A stretch of 64,000 nt of DNA from Methylosinus sp. H3A (GTDB taxonomy: Bacteria > Pseudomonadota > Alphaproteobacteria > Rhizobiales > Beijerinckiaceae), in NCBI RefSeq assembly GCF_015709455.1, contig NZ_JADNQW010000005.1, forward strand, positions 620,001-684,000. The letters run 5' to 3'. The position numbers and the translations under genes were made by a program. Below the pieces are notes generated by a model. That model saw only the letters and a list, made by a program, of their open reading frames with translations, had not been told where the DNA came from and searched no databases. Shown here in pieces: positions 1 to 7,474 of this stretch. Position 1 is the first letter of the stretch, and each line of letters starts with the position of its first letter.

Positions 1-15
1 TATCGCTGAGCGATA
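1..15. promoter_or_regulatory. Palindromic operator candidate for the higBA operon
   Basis: TATCGCT-G-AGCGATA is a perfect 7-bp inverted repeat centred 34 bp before the toxin start codon. HigA-type antitoxins are DNA-binding proteins that autorepress their operon through such palindromes, so this is the natural operator. The repeat touches the left window edge, so more of the promoter may lie outside. Confidence 0.5.
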
Positions 16-41
16 CATAAAGGCCGGTAACAAGGCTGCTC

Positions 42-323
42 ATGATCCGATCATTCCGGGATCCGGCGACTGAGGCTCTTTTCCGCGGGCGGCTTCCGAA
101 GGGATATCCCGCGGACGTGTTCAAGGTGGCGCGGCGCAAGCTGGAAATGCTCAACGCCGCAGCTCGGCTCGACGACCTGCTCATTCCGCCGGGCAACCGG
201 CTCGAGGCGCTGTTCGGCGATCGGGCCGGACAACATTCGATCCGCGTAAACGACCGCTGGCGCATCTGCTTTGTCTGGACCGACGCCGGCGCCGAACAGG
301 CCGAGTTCGTCGACTATCACTGA
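42..323 (+). CDS. higB: HigB-type toxin of a type II toxin-antitoxin system
   Basis: This 93-residue protein matches the RelE/HigB fold family in size and pattern: an N-terminal FRDPATEALF helix start, a basic helical region (residues 25-50), then the C-terminal strands with NDRWRICFVW and a final DYH. Family members are ribosome-dependent mRNA endonucleases that act in the cytoplasm and are neutralised by the adjacent antitoxin. Toxin-first order and a 14-bp gap to an XRE-domain gene fit the HigBA arrangement, in contrast to most other type II modules. The exact catalytic residues are not assigned. Which mRNAs it cleaves cannot be read from sequence. Confidence 0.88.
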   Translation: MIRSFRDPATEALFRGRLPKGYPADVFKVARRKLEMLNAAARLDDLLIPPGNRLEALFGDRAGQHSIRVNDRWRICFVWTDAGAEQAEFVDYH

Positions 324-337
324 GTAGGAGTAGAACC

Positions 338-697
338 ATGGCGAGCGAGATGGAGATCGTCGAGACGCTTCCGCCGATGCACCCGGGCGAAGTGCTACGG
401 GAGGAATTCCTCGAGCCGCTCGGCCTATCCGCCGGGCGCGTCGCCAAGGCTTGCGGCGTGCCTCGGACGCGAATCGAGCGCATCGCCAGTGAAGAGATCG
501 GGATCACCGGCGACACGGCGGCGCGGCTGGCCCGCTTCTTCGGCACAACGGCGGAATTCTGGTTGAACCTACAGGTTCGCTATGAGTTGGCGACGGTCGA
601 GAGCGCCGCCAGCGCCGAGCTGGCGAAGATCACGCGGTTCGAGGCGACGGCGGCGATGAGGGCCCGCCCAGCATCATCGATCGCAAAAAAATTATAG
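338..697 (+). CDS. higA: HigA-type antitoxin, XRE-family DNA-binding protein
   Basis: This 119-residue protein opens with the HigA signature PPMHPGEVLREEFLEPLGLS followed by a helix-turn-helix (about residues 30-75, including VPRTRIERI and the FFGTTAEFWLNLQ helix). It should bind and neutralise the preceding toxin and repress the operon. A GGAG ribosome site lies 5-6 bp before the ATG. The C-terminal tail after residue 90 (alanine and lysine rich) is longer than in many HigA proteins and may be divergent. Both genes have the GC content of their neighbours, so recent transfer is not obvious. Confidence 0.88.
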   Translation: MASEMEIVETLPPMHPGEVLREEFLEPLGLSAGRVAKACGVPRTRIERIASEEIGITGDTAARLARFFGTTAEFWLNLQVRYELATVESAASAELAKITRFEATAAMRARPASSIAKKL

Positions 698-774
698 CCG
701 AACCGAAAACCGCAGCGACCCTTGCATCCGACCCCGCCAAAGCACGGGCGTCCTCGAGGACGCCCTATGGCGAG

Positions 775-803
775 GCCACCTTGTCCCGCAGGCGGGAGAA
801 GGA
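775..803. repeat. Partial GCGGGAGAAGG-type intergenic repeat
   Basis: CCACCTTGTCCCGCAGGCGGGAGAAGGAA resembles the arms of the longer inverted repeat at 13357-13541. It lies between higA and glmS in a 222-bp gap that otherwise shows nothing I can support. Confidence 0.4.
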
Positions 804-919
804 ATCGCTCGTGCTTCTCGCCGGCTCCGAGAAATGCCCTAATGCTCTGTCTAGGATAATCGTAACGGAAGCGGGCTAGTCTGCTCGCACCGTGGCGCTT
901 CGACCGAGGAGACATTTTC

Positions 920-2746
920 ATGTGCGGCATCGTCGGCATTCTCGGACGCGAGCCGGTCGCGCCCTCCCTGGTCGAGGCGCTGAAGCGGCTGGAATATCGC
1001 GGCTATGACTCTGCCGGAATCGCCACGCTCGAGAAAGGCAAGCTCACGCGCCTTCGCGCCAGCGGCAAGCTGCGCAATCTCGAGGAGAAGCTCGCGGCCG
1101 CGCCTCTGCTGGGGACGAGCGGCATCGGCCATACGCGCTGGGCGACGCATGGGCGCCCGACCGAGACCAACGCCCATCCGCATACGAGCGGCGGGCTCGC
1201 CGTCGTCCACAATGGCATCATCGAGAATTTCCGCGAATTGCGCGAGGAGCTGACCGCCAAGGGCCATGTCTTCGCCACCGAGACGGATACGGAAGTGGTC
1301 GCCCATCTCGTCGGCGAGGAGCGCAGCAAGGGCGCCGGGCCGCGCGAGGCGGTTGCGGCCACGCTCGCTCGGCTCAATGGCGCCTTCGCGCTCGCCTTCC
1401 TCTTCGAGGGCGAGGAGGATTTGCTCATCGGCGCGCGCCGCGGCGCTCCGCTCGCCGCCGGCTGGGGCGACGAGGGCGTCTATCTCGGCTCGGACGCGCT
1501 GGCGCTCGCGCCCTTCGCGCGGCAGATCGCCTATCTCGAGGAGGGCGACCATGTCGTGCTGACGCGCGAGAAGATCACCTTCTACGACGCCTCCGGCAAA
1601 GAGTCCGAGCGCCGCCGACAGCCGTTGCAGGCCGGCTCCTTCCTCGTCGACAAGGGCAATTTCCGCCATTTCATGGCCAAGGAGATTCACGAGCAGCCCG
1701 AGGTCGTCGGCCGCACGCTCTCGCATTATCTCGATCTCTCCGCTGGCGAGGTGCGCCTGCCCTTCGCTTTGCCCTTCGATCCCAAAAAGCTCTCGCGCGT
1801 CACCATCTCCGCCTGCGGCACGGCCTATTACGCCGGGCTCATCGCGCGCTATTGGATCGAGCGCTATGCGCGGCTCGCGGTCGACATCGATATCGCCTCG
1901 GAGTTTCGTTACCGCGAGGCGCCGCTCGCCGAGAATGGGCTGATGATCCTCGTCTCGCAATCGGGCGAGACGGCCGACACGCTCGCCGCGCTGCGCTACG
2001 CCAAGGCGCAGGGCCAGCACATTCTCTCCATCGTCAATGTCGAGACCTCGACGATCGCGCGTGAGAGCGACACGATCGCGCCGACGCTGGCCGGCCCGGA
2101 GATCGGCGTCGCCTCGACCAAGGCCTTCACCTGCCAGCTCGCCGTTTTCGCTTGCCTCGCCATAGCGCTCGGCCGCGCCCGCGGCGTGCTGAGCGAGGCG
2201 GAGGAGAAGCGCCTGGTGCGCGAGCTAGCGGCGACGCCGGGCCAGATGGCCGCCGCCCTCGCCCGCGAGGCGCTGGTCGAGCCGGTCGCCCGCGATGTGG
2301 CGCGGGCGTCGAGCGTTTTGTATCTCGGCCGTGGCGGCGCCTTTCCGCTGGCGCTGGAAGGCGCGCTGAAGCTGAAGGAGCTGTCCTATATTCATGCGGA
2401 AGGCTATGCGGCCGGCGAGCTGAAACATGGGCCGATCGCGCTGATCGACTACGCCATGCCGGTGATCGTTCTCGCGCCGCCGGACGCCACGCTGGAGAAG
2501 ACCGTCTCCAATCTACAGGAGGTCGCCGCGCGCGGCGGCCATCTCATCCTCATCGGCTCGGCGGCGGCGCGCGAGGCCGCGGCGGCCGAGCTCGCCGGCT
2601 TCATCGAGCTGCCCGACATGAGCGGCGCCTTCGCGCCGCTGGTCTATGCCGTCCCCGTGCAATTGCTCGCCTATCATGTGGCGGTGTTCATGGGGAAGGA
2701 TGTCGACCAGCCGCGCAATCTGGCGAAGAGCGTGACGGTGGAGTGA
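920..2746 (+). CDS. glmS: Glutamine--fructose-6-phosphate aminotransferase (isomerizing)
   Basis: GlmS makes glucosamine-6-phosphate from fructose-6-phosphate and glutamine, the first committed step towards UDP-N-acetylglucosamine for peptidoglycan and LPS. The protein is 608 residues, the usual length. It begins MCGIVGILG, whose Cys2 becomes the N-terminal nucleophile of the glutaminase domain (about 2-220). Two SIS sugar-isomerase domains follow (about 280-420 and 450-590), with the SQSGET and STKAFT phosphate-binding motifs and the conserved LAKSVTVE terminus. A GAGGAG ribosome site precedes the ATG. No glmS ribozyme is expected or seen in the short leader. Confidence 0.98.
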   Translation: MCGIVGILGREPVAPSLVEALKRLEYRGYDSAGIATLEKGKLTRLRASGKLRNLEEKLAAAPLLGTSGIGHTRWATHGRPTETNAHPHTSGGLAVVHNGIIENFRELREELTAKGHVFATETDTEVVAHLVGEERSKGAGPREAVAATLARLNGAFALAFLFEGEEDLLIGARRGAPLAAGWGDEGVYLGSDALALAPFARQIAYLEEGDHVVLTREKITFYDASGKESERRRQPLQAGSFLVDKGNFRHFMAKEIHEQPEVVGRTLSHYLDLSAGEVRLPFALPFDPKKLSRVTISACGTAYYAGLIARYWIERYARLAVDIDIASEFRYREAPLAENGLMILVSQSGETADTLAALRYAKAQGQHILSIVNVETSTIARESDTIAPTLAGPEIGVASTKAFTCQLAVFACLAIALGRARGVLSEAEEKRLVRELAATPGQMAAALAREALVEPVARDVARASSVLYLGRGGAFPLALEGALKLKELSYIHAEGYAAGELKHGPIALIDYAMPVIVLAPPDATLEKTVSNLQEVAARGGHLILIGSAAAREAAAAELAGFIELPDMSGAFAPLVYAVPVQLLAYHVAVFMGKDVDQPRNLAKSVTVE

Positions 2747-2770
2747 AGCGCGTTTGGCTCGAATACACCC

Positions 2771-2890
2771 ACGCCCTCATCCTGAGGCGCTTTTTGCGGA
2801 ACGCAAAAAGCCTCGAAGGATGCTCCAGGAGGCGCGGCGGCCCATCCTTCGAGACGGCCCCTTCGGGGCCTCCTCAGGATGAAGGGGTGA
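2771..2890. repeat. CCTCATCCTGAGG-type inverted repeat with internal hairpin
   Basis: Arms containing CCTCATCCTGAGG and CTCCTCAGGATGAAGG flank a perfect 10-bp hairpin (GCTTTTTGCG, loop GAA, CGCAAAAAGC at 2789-2811). The element sits between convergent glmS and the PadR gene and could act as a bidirectional terminator. A second family member is at 5401-5459. Confidence 0.6.
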
Positions 2891-2927
2891 GTTCGCCGCG
2901 AGGCGCGGCGCTCGACCCGAAGTCGCG

Positions 2928-3569
2928 TCACAGCCGCTCGATCTTGCGCGCCGCCTCGTCGATGAGATCGGCGACCTGGAACAGCAGCTCCTTATCGGCC
3001 TCGCCGCCGAGCCTTTGCGCCAGCACGGTCTTCAGATTGCCCATCGCCCGGAAGACGGGCCCGGCGTCCACCGATGCGCTCTTGGATCGCAGCGCCTCGA
3101 AGCGGGCGAGCGCCGCCTCCGCCTCCTTGCGATTTTCCGTCAGATGGGCGGAGCCCGCCGACGTGATCGCATAGAGCTTCTTGGCGCCTTCCGTCGCCTG
3201 CACCGCGACTTGCCCCAGCTCCTCGAGCAGAGTCAGCGTCGGATAGACGATGCCGGGGCTCGGCGCATAGGCGCCGCCGGTGCGCGTCTCGATCTCGCGA
3301 ATAATGTCATAGCCGTGCCGGGGCTCGCTCTCGAGCAGCAGCAGGATGACGAGACGCAGCTCGCCGCCCTCGAACATGCGCCGCCGCCCGCGGCCGCCGC
3401 GCTCGCCTTCGCCGGGACCGAAACCGCCATGACCGAATCCACCATGACCGAAACCGCGACGCCCGCGTCCGCGATCGCCGAAGGATTCGTCGTTTCCGCC
3501 GCGCATGCCACGCATCTGCTCGAACGCCGGATGCTCGCCCGGACCCCAGTGCCTGTGTCGATGGTTCAT
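2928..3569 (-). CDS. PadR-family transcriptional regulator with Gly/His-rich N-terminus
   Basis: The 213-residue protein has a PadR winged helix from about residue 66 to 150 (FEGGELRLVILLLLE, HGYDIIREIE, and the YPTLTLLEELG wing region), followed by a helical dimerisation tail. Residues 1-63 are a low-complexity region rich in Gly, His and Arg (MNHRHRHW, GFGHGGFGHGGF), seen in a subset of PadR proteins and possibly able to bind metal. A strong AAAGGAG site precedes the ATG. A palindrome overlaps its own promoter, which suggests autorepression. No obvious target gene is adjacent: glmS converges on it and the next gene beyond the promoter encodes a GFA-family protein. Confidence 0.9.
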   Translation of the reverse strand: MNHRHRHWGPGEHPAFEQMRGMRGGNDESFGDRGRGRRGFGHGGFGHGGFGPGEGERGGRGRRRMFEGGELRLVILLLLESEPRHGYDIIREIETRTGGAYAPSPGIVYPTLTLLEELGQVAVQATEGAKKLYAITSAGSAHLTENRKEAEAALARFEALRSKSASVDAGPVFRAMGNLKTVLAQRLGGEADKELLFQVADLIDEAARKIERL

Positions 3570-3594
3570 AAATATGTCTCCTTTTGTTTAGACG

Positions 3595-3627
3595 TATCTA
3601 AGATATATCTTATAACAATCTGGTCAA
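3595..3627 (-). promoter_or_regulatory. padR promoter overlapped by palindromic operator
   Basis: On the minus strand TTGACC (3622-3627) and TATCTT (3600-3605) are separated by 16 bp, a good sigma-70 layout. The perfect palindrome AAGATATATCTT (3600-3611), inside a longer TATCTAAGATATATCTTATA tract, covers the -10 element, so a dimeric regulator bound there would block transcription. PadR proteins commonly bind such AT-rich palindromes and repress themselves. Confidence 0.6.
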
Positions 3628-3676
3628 GCCCCGCGCCTGAAATTCGAGGCTCCGAACTCGGGTGAGCGCTTTCCAA

Positions 3677-3818
3677 CGTCATGGCCGCGCTCGTCGCGGC
3701 CATCCACGCCGCGCCGACCCTGAAAGCGAAGAACATGAGCGGAACATCGCCGCCCCTTCTCCCCGCGTGCCGCAATGTCACGGCGTGGATGCCCGCGACG
3801 AGCGCGGGCATGACGCGG
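3677..3818. repeat. Long imperfect inverted repeat (GTCATGCCCGCGCTCGTCGCGG type)
   Basis: The left arm (about 3677-3713) and right arm (about 3779-3818) are near-complementary copies built on CATGGCCGCGCTCGTCGCGG and CGCGACGAGCGCGGGCATG. Spurious peptides of the MPALVAGIHA type are read from both strands; such peptides recur from this element across alphaproteobacterial genomes. It fills most of the 350-bp gap between the padR promoter and the next gene. Confidence 0.6.
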
Positions 3819-3920
3819 CAAAGGGATTGTCGACCTGGATTCGGGGCCCTGGGGCCGTCATCGCGCGAATTGACAATGCGAAACCTCTCGCAACACTCGC
3901 CCTTCGGATAGGAGGGCCCG

Positions 3921-4322
3921 ATGCTGAAAGGTTCTTGTCACTGCGGCGCCGCCCATTGGACGCTCGAGGGCGATCCCGGCTCGGCCACCGCCTGCAATTG
4001 CACGCTCTGCCGCCGCTATGGCGCGCTATGGGCCTATGATTACGAAGGCGAGCGGATTCGCATTTTCGGCGAGACCCGCGCCTACACGCGCATCGGCGTG
4101 GCCGCGCCCGCTCTCGAAATCCGTTTTTGTCCGACCTGCGGCTGCGTGCTGTGCTGGCGCGGCCTGCGCCTCGACGCGGACGGCCGCCGCCGCATGGCGG
4201 TCAATCTCCGCCTCGCGCCGCCGGAAGAGGTGGCAAATCTGGCGATCGATTATTTCGACGGGCTGGAGACATTCGACGATCTGCCGGGGGATGGGCGATG
4301 TGTGCGGGATTTGTGGTTTTAG
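3921..4322 (+). CDS. GFA-family (glutathione-dependent formaldehyde-activating-like) zinc protein
   Basis: This 133-residue protein carries the Cys layout of the GFA/CENP-V fold: CHC at residues 6-8, CNCTLC at 25-30, and CPTCGC at 70-75 plus Cys78. In the family these bind structural and catalytic zinc. The name comes from a proposed role in S-hydroxymethyl-glutathione formation, but most members have no proven reaction, so only the family is firm. In a methylotroph a formaldehyde role would be attractive, though nothing next to it (padR, an HNH gene) supports that. An AGGAGG site lies just before the ATG. Confidence 0.85.
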   Translation: MLKGSCHCGAAHWTLEGDPGSATACNCTLCRRYGALWAYDYEGERIRIFGETRAYTRIGVAAPALEIRFCPTCGCVLCWRGLRLDADGRRRMAVNLRLAPPEEVANLAIDYFDGLETFDDLPGDGRCVRDLWF

Positions 4323-4526
4323 GGGTGGGCGATGCACGCAGGGGAGTTTCGGTTTGAATTTCCGTTCGTGACCCGAAGGGGACGTTCGCTGAATAGCCAC
4401 GGGCACCGGTGTGGATGACAAGGGCTCGCTGCATGTGGTTTGTGGATCAAATACCATCGCACTTATATCACTGCAAAAGTCTAACTCGGCTCTTTTCACC
4501 GTGGCTAAACGAGGCGACAATAGGAC

Positions 4527-5282
4527 ATGGGCGCTAGCAAACGATACAAAGGGAAGGATTGTGCCTACTGCGGTAAGCCTAGCTGCTCATCAACCAACGA
4601 CCATGTCATTGCAACATCGTTTTTCCTCGACACTGAGCGCGGGGCGGGCTTGCGGATACCTCAAGTTGCTGCATGTAAATGTTGCAATAATGAAAAGTCC
4701 AAGCTTGAGCTTTACATCGGTAGTACACTCTTGATCGGAAGCAGACACCCAGAAGCGAACCGCTATCGCCGTGAGAAAGTCCAGCCTCGGCTTGATCGGA
4801 ACCGGAAGCTTCGGAAAGAGTTGAACATCGATGCGCCGCCAGTTTTGACTAAGATCAACGGAATTTTGCAGCCGATGCACGCAATTATGATCGATGCCGA
4901 CAAGATTAGCCGACTCTTACAGTTAATTGTAAAGGGCCTCTATCGTCATCACTACGGCAAGCCGCTTCCTCATGAAATGGCCCCTGACGTGTCCATGATC
5001 CGCCCCGAGGCTGAGGCCTCCGTGTGGGCCAGCGTTTCCCATCTCTTCCCTCCAGAAGCGCCCCGCGTGAATTGCGACCTGGGGCGCGGCAGCTTCAGAT
5101 ACTCCGGGGTACAGAGTCCCATGAACGAAGGATTTACTGCTTGGATGATTGGCCTGCACGGTCAGATTCCCCTTCACGGTGAAGACGGTTCTGCCGATCA
5201 TTGGTGGTGTATGACCAGACCGATCCCGGAAGCGGTCGCCGCGGCGCGAAGTCACGCGGCCAGCCCCTGTGAGGGTAAGTAA
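4527..5282 (+). CDS. HNH-type zinc/nuclease-domain protein, possibly acquired
   Basis: The 251-residue protein has an N-terminal HNH-like zinc core: Cys12/Cys15 (CAYC), Asp25-His26 (NDHV), and Cys50/Cys53 followed by NNEKS. This fits an HNH endonuclease with two CxxC knuckles. The remaining 190 residues (with HHYGKPLP and a late GSADHWWC) match nothing I recognise. The DNA is visibly poorer in G+C than its neighbours, which suggests transfer. No restriction, toxin or phage partner is adjacent, so it appears as a lone cargo gene. Start at ATG 4527 is the first in frame. Confidence 0.6.
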   Translation: MGASKRYKGKDCAYCGKPSCSSTNDHVIATSFFLDTERGAGLRIPQVAACKCCNNEKSKLELYIGSTLLIGSRHPEANRYRREKVQPRLDRNRKLRKELNIDAPPVLTKINGILQPMHAIMIDADKISRLLQLIVKGLYRHHYGKPLPHEMAPDVSMIRPEAEASVWASVSHLFPPEAPRVNCDLGRGSFRYSGVQSPMNEGFTAWMIGLHGQIPLHGEDGSADHWWCMTRPIPEAVAAARSHAASPCEGK

Positions 5283-5400
5283 CAACGAATAAATTCGCTT
5301 AGCCGGCCAGTATGGAACCCTGCGGGCGAACGACCGGTTATGGCGCGACCTCGCCGTTCGTGAACGTAGCACGAGGGCGAGCTCCAGTAGACGCCGCATG

Positions 5401-5459
5401 AAGGTTTCCTCGTCCTTCGAGACGCCCGCTGGGCGGGCTCCTCAGGATGAGGAAACCTT
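5401..5459. repeat. CCTCATCCTGAGG-type inverted repeat, second copy
   Basis: The outer arms AAGGTTTCCTC and GAGGAAACCTT are perfectly complementary, with inner TCCTTCGAGACGCCC and GGGCGGGCTCCTCAGGA parts matching the element at 2771-2890. It lies in the 243-bp gap before cobT. Confidence 0.6.
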
Positions 5460-5525
5460 CACCCGATCGCGCTGCTTCCCCTCCCCCGCTTGACTCCCGC
5501 CCCCGCCATGCGCCACCCACGCCGC

Positions 5526-6539
5526 ATGAGCACGCCCTTCGACGACATCCGCCTTCTCCTCGCCGACCTCCCCTCCCCCTGCCGCGACAGCGTCGACGCC
5601 GTGCGGCGGCGGGACGCCGAGCTCACCAAGCCGCCGGGGGCGCTCGGGCGGCTGGAGGAGATCGTCGAATGGCTCGCCGCCTGGCAGGGCCGCGCCCCGC
5701 CTGCGATCGAGCGGCCGCTCGTCGCCGTCTTCGCGGGAAATCATGGCGTCGTGGCCAAGGGCGTCTCCGCCTTTCCCGCCGCCGTGACGCGGCAGATGCT
5801 CGATAATTTCACCGCCGGCGGCGCGGCGATCAATCAAATCTGCAAGGCCCATGGAATCGGCCTCAAAGTCTTCGAGCTGGCGCTCGACCATCCGACGCGC
5901 GACTTCACCGAGGCCCCCGCGATGGAGGAGCGCGAGGCCGCCGGCACGCTGCTCTATGGCATGGAGGCGGCAGACGGCGGGATCGACCTGCTCGCGCCGG
6001 GCGAGATGGGCATAGGCAACACCAGCTCGACGGCGGCGATCTACGCCGCGCTCTATGGCGGCCCCGCGAGCCGCTGGACCGGGCGCGGAACCGGCCTCGA
6101 CGACGCGGGCCTTTCCCGCAAGAACGCCGTCATCGATTCGGCGCTGGACTTCCACGCCGGACATTTGTCCGATCCGCTGGAAATCTTGCGCCGGCTCGGC
6201 GGCCGCGAGATCGCCGGCATGATGGGCGCGATTCTCGCCGCGCGGCGCAATCGCGTCCCCGTGCTGCTCGACGGCTATGTCGCCTGCGCCGCGGCGGCGC
6301 TGCTGCACGCCATGGATGCGGACGCGATCGCCCATTGCCTCGCCGGCCATGTGTCGGCGGAGGGCGCGCATAGAGAGGTGCTGGAGCGGCTCGGCAAAAA
6401 GCCGCTGCTCGATCTCGGCATGCGGCTCGGCGAGGGCTCCGGCGCGGCGCTGGCGATCGGCCTCGTCAAGGCGGCGCTCGCCTGCCACAGCGGCATGGCG
6501 ACCTTCTCGAGCGCCGGCGTCAGCGGCAAGGACGCGTGA
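5526..6539 (+). CDS. cobT: Nicotinate-nucleotide--dimethylbenzimidazole phosphoribosyltransferase
   Basis: CobT forms alpha-ribazole phosphate from dimethylbenzimidazole and nicotinate mononucleotide, for the lower loop of cobalamin. The 337-residue reading from ATG 5526 has the typical N-terminus (STPFDDIRLLLADLP), KPPGALGRLEEI, AGNHGV, the PGEMGIGNTSSTAA segment and a FSSAGVSGKDA end. In-frame ATGs at 5490 and 5508 would add 12 or 6 residues without family support. No other cobalamin genes adjoin it and I see no cobalamin riboswitch upstream. The B12 dependence of the methylmalonyl-CoA mutase at 36977 is a functional link. Confidence 0.95.
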   Translation: MSTPFDDIRLLLADLPSPCRDSVDAVRRRDAELTKPPGALGRLEEIVEWLAAWQGRAPPAIERPLVAVFAGNHGVVAKGVSAFPAAVTRQMLDNFTAGGAAINQICKAHGIGLKVFELALDHPTRDFTEAPAMEEREAAGTLLYGMEAADGGIDLLAPGEMGIGNTSSTAAIYAALYGGPASRWTGRGTGLDDAGLSRKNAVIDSALDFHAGHLSDPLEILRRLGGREIAGMMGAILAARRNRVPVLLDGYVACAAAALLHAMDADAIAHCLAGHVSAEGAHREVLERLGKKPLLDLGMRLGEGSGAALAIGLVKAALACHSGMATFSSAGVSGKDA

Positions 6540-6542
6540 ACC

Positions 6543-7340
6543 TCACGGCGCAGTCGCCGCGGCCTTGCGGCGCTTCACCTCCGCGCGCATCAGATCGAGG
6601 CATTCCTTCGTCGAGGCCATGTCGAGCGCCGTGAGTCCGAGATCGGTCTCGAAGGAGGGGTCGGCGCCCGCCGCGATCAATTGCGCCACCGCGCGGGCGC
6701 GGCCCGAGGAGGCGGCGAACATCAGCGGCGTCGCGCCATTCACATTTATGTGCTGAATGGCGATCCCGGCGCGGATCAGCAGCGCGATATTCTCCTCTAT
6801 CTCGCCGACGCAGGCGAGCCACAGCGCCTGATTGCCGTCCACATTGGTCGCATGGAGATCGGCGCCCGCCTGCAGCAGCTCGGCGACCAGCGCGGGCGGC
6901 GCGACGCGCGCGGCGACCATCAGCGGCGTCACATTGTCCTTGTTTCGGCCCGCGACGTCGCCGGGCGAGAAGCCGTGCTCGGCGAGGAAGGCTTCGAGCG
7001 CCGGGCTCAAAGCGACGGACGCAGGGGCGGTCCGCTCGGCCAGCGCCCAGGCCTCATAGCCGCCGTCGAGGCTGTAGACGTCCCGAAAACCCTGCTCGAC
7101 GAAATATTTGGCGTAGGCCTGGCTGGAATTGCCATGATAGCAGCAGAAGACGACCGGCCGGTCCTTCGGCGTCAGCGTGACGAAGGAGGAGATGTTCTCC
7201 CGCGTCGCCAGCTCGGCCCCGTCTATGTGCCCGCGCGCGAAAGACTCCGGATCGCGCACATCGATGACGAGCGCGCGGCCGCGGCCGATGATATCGCGCG
7301 CCATGGTGACGTCGATCCTGCGAAAACTCGCCTGCTGCAT
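6543..7340 (-). CDS. Rhodanese-ankyrin repeat fusion protein
   Basis: Residues 1-105 are a single-domain, GlpE-like rhodanese with the active-site loop CYHGNSS (catalytic Cys67) and the LDGGYEAW motif. Residues about 125-260 form three to four ankyrin repeats (NVTPLMVAA, DGNQALWLA, NGATPLMFAAS, LGLTALDMA). Rhodaneses transfer sulfane sulfur to cyanide or other acceptors; ankyrin repeats bind proteins. ATG 7340 has a GGGAGAG site. The open frame extends upstream to 7628 but that part is a low-quality Arg/Pro-rich shadow overlapping the divergent neighbour. No signal peptide, so cytoplasmic. The stop lies 3 bp past the cobT stop, in convergent orientation. Confidence 0.88.
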   Translation of the reverse strand: MQQASFRRIDVTMARDIIGRGRALVIDVRDPESFARGHIDGAELATRENISSFVTLTPKDRPVVFCCYHGNSSQAYAKYFVEQGFRDVYSLDGGYEAWALAERTAPASVALSPALEAFLAEHGFSPGDVAGRNKDNVTPLMVAARVAPPALVAELLQAGADLHATNVDGNQALWLACVGEIEENIALLIRAGIAIQHINVNGATPLMFAASSGRARAVAQLIAAGADPSFETDLGLTALDMASTKECLDLMRAEVKRRKAAATAP

Positions 7341-7474
7341 TGCCGCATCTCTCCCTTTCGATCGCCCGCGGGACATGCGAAGTCGGGGCCAACAGACGCC
7401 GAGCCGCGTCTCAGGGACCGCGCGCGCTGGTTTTCGGCGCCTCGCTCGGCTAGGCTCGCGGGAGGAGGCGAGCC

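Noticed and set aside
3566-3821. Small proteins read from the 3677-3818 repeat
   Set aside because: They are translations of a dispersed palindrome on both strands, with no ribosome sites.
5283-5525. Cobalamin riboswitch before cobT
   Set aside because: No B12-box-like sequence or suitable fold was seen; the gap holds a dispersed repeat.
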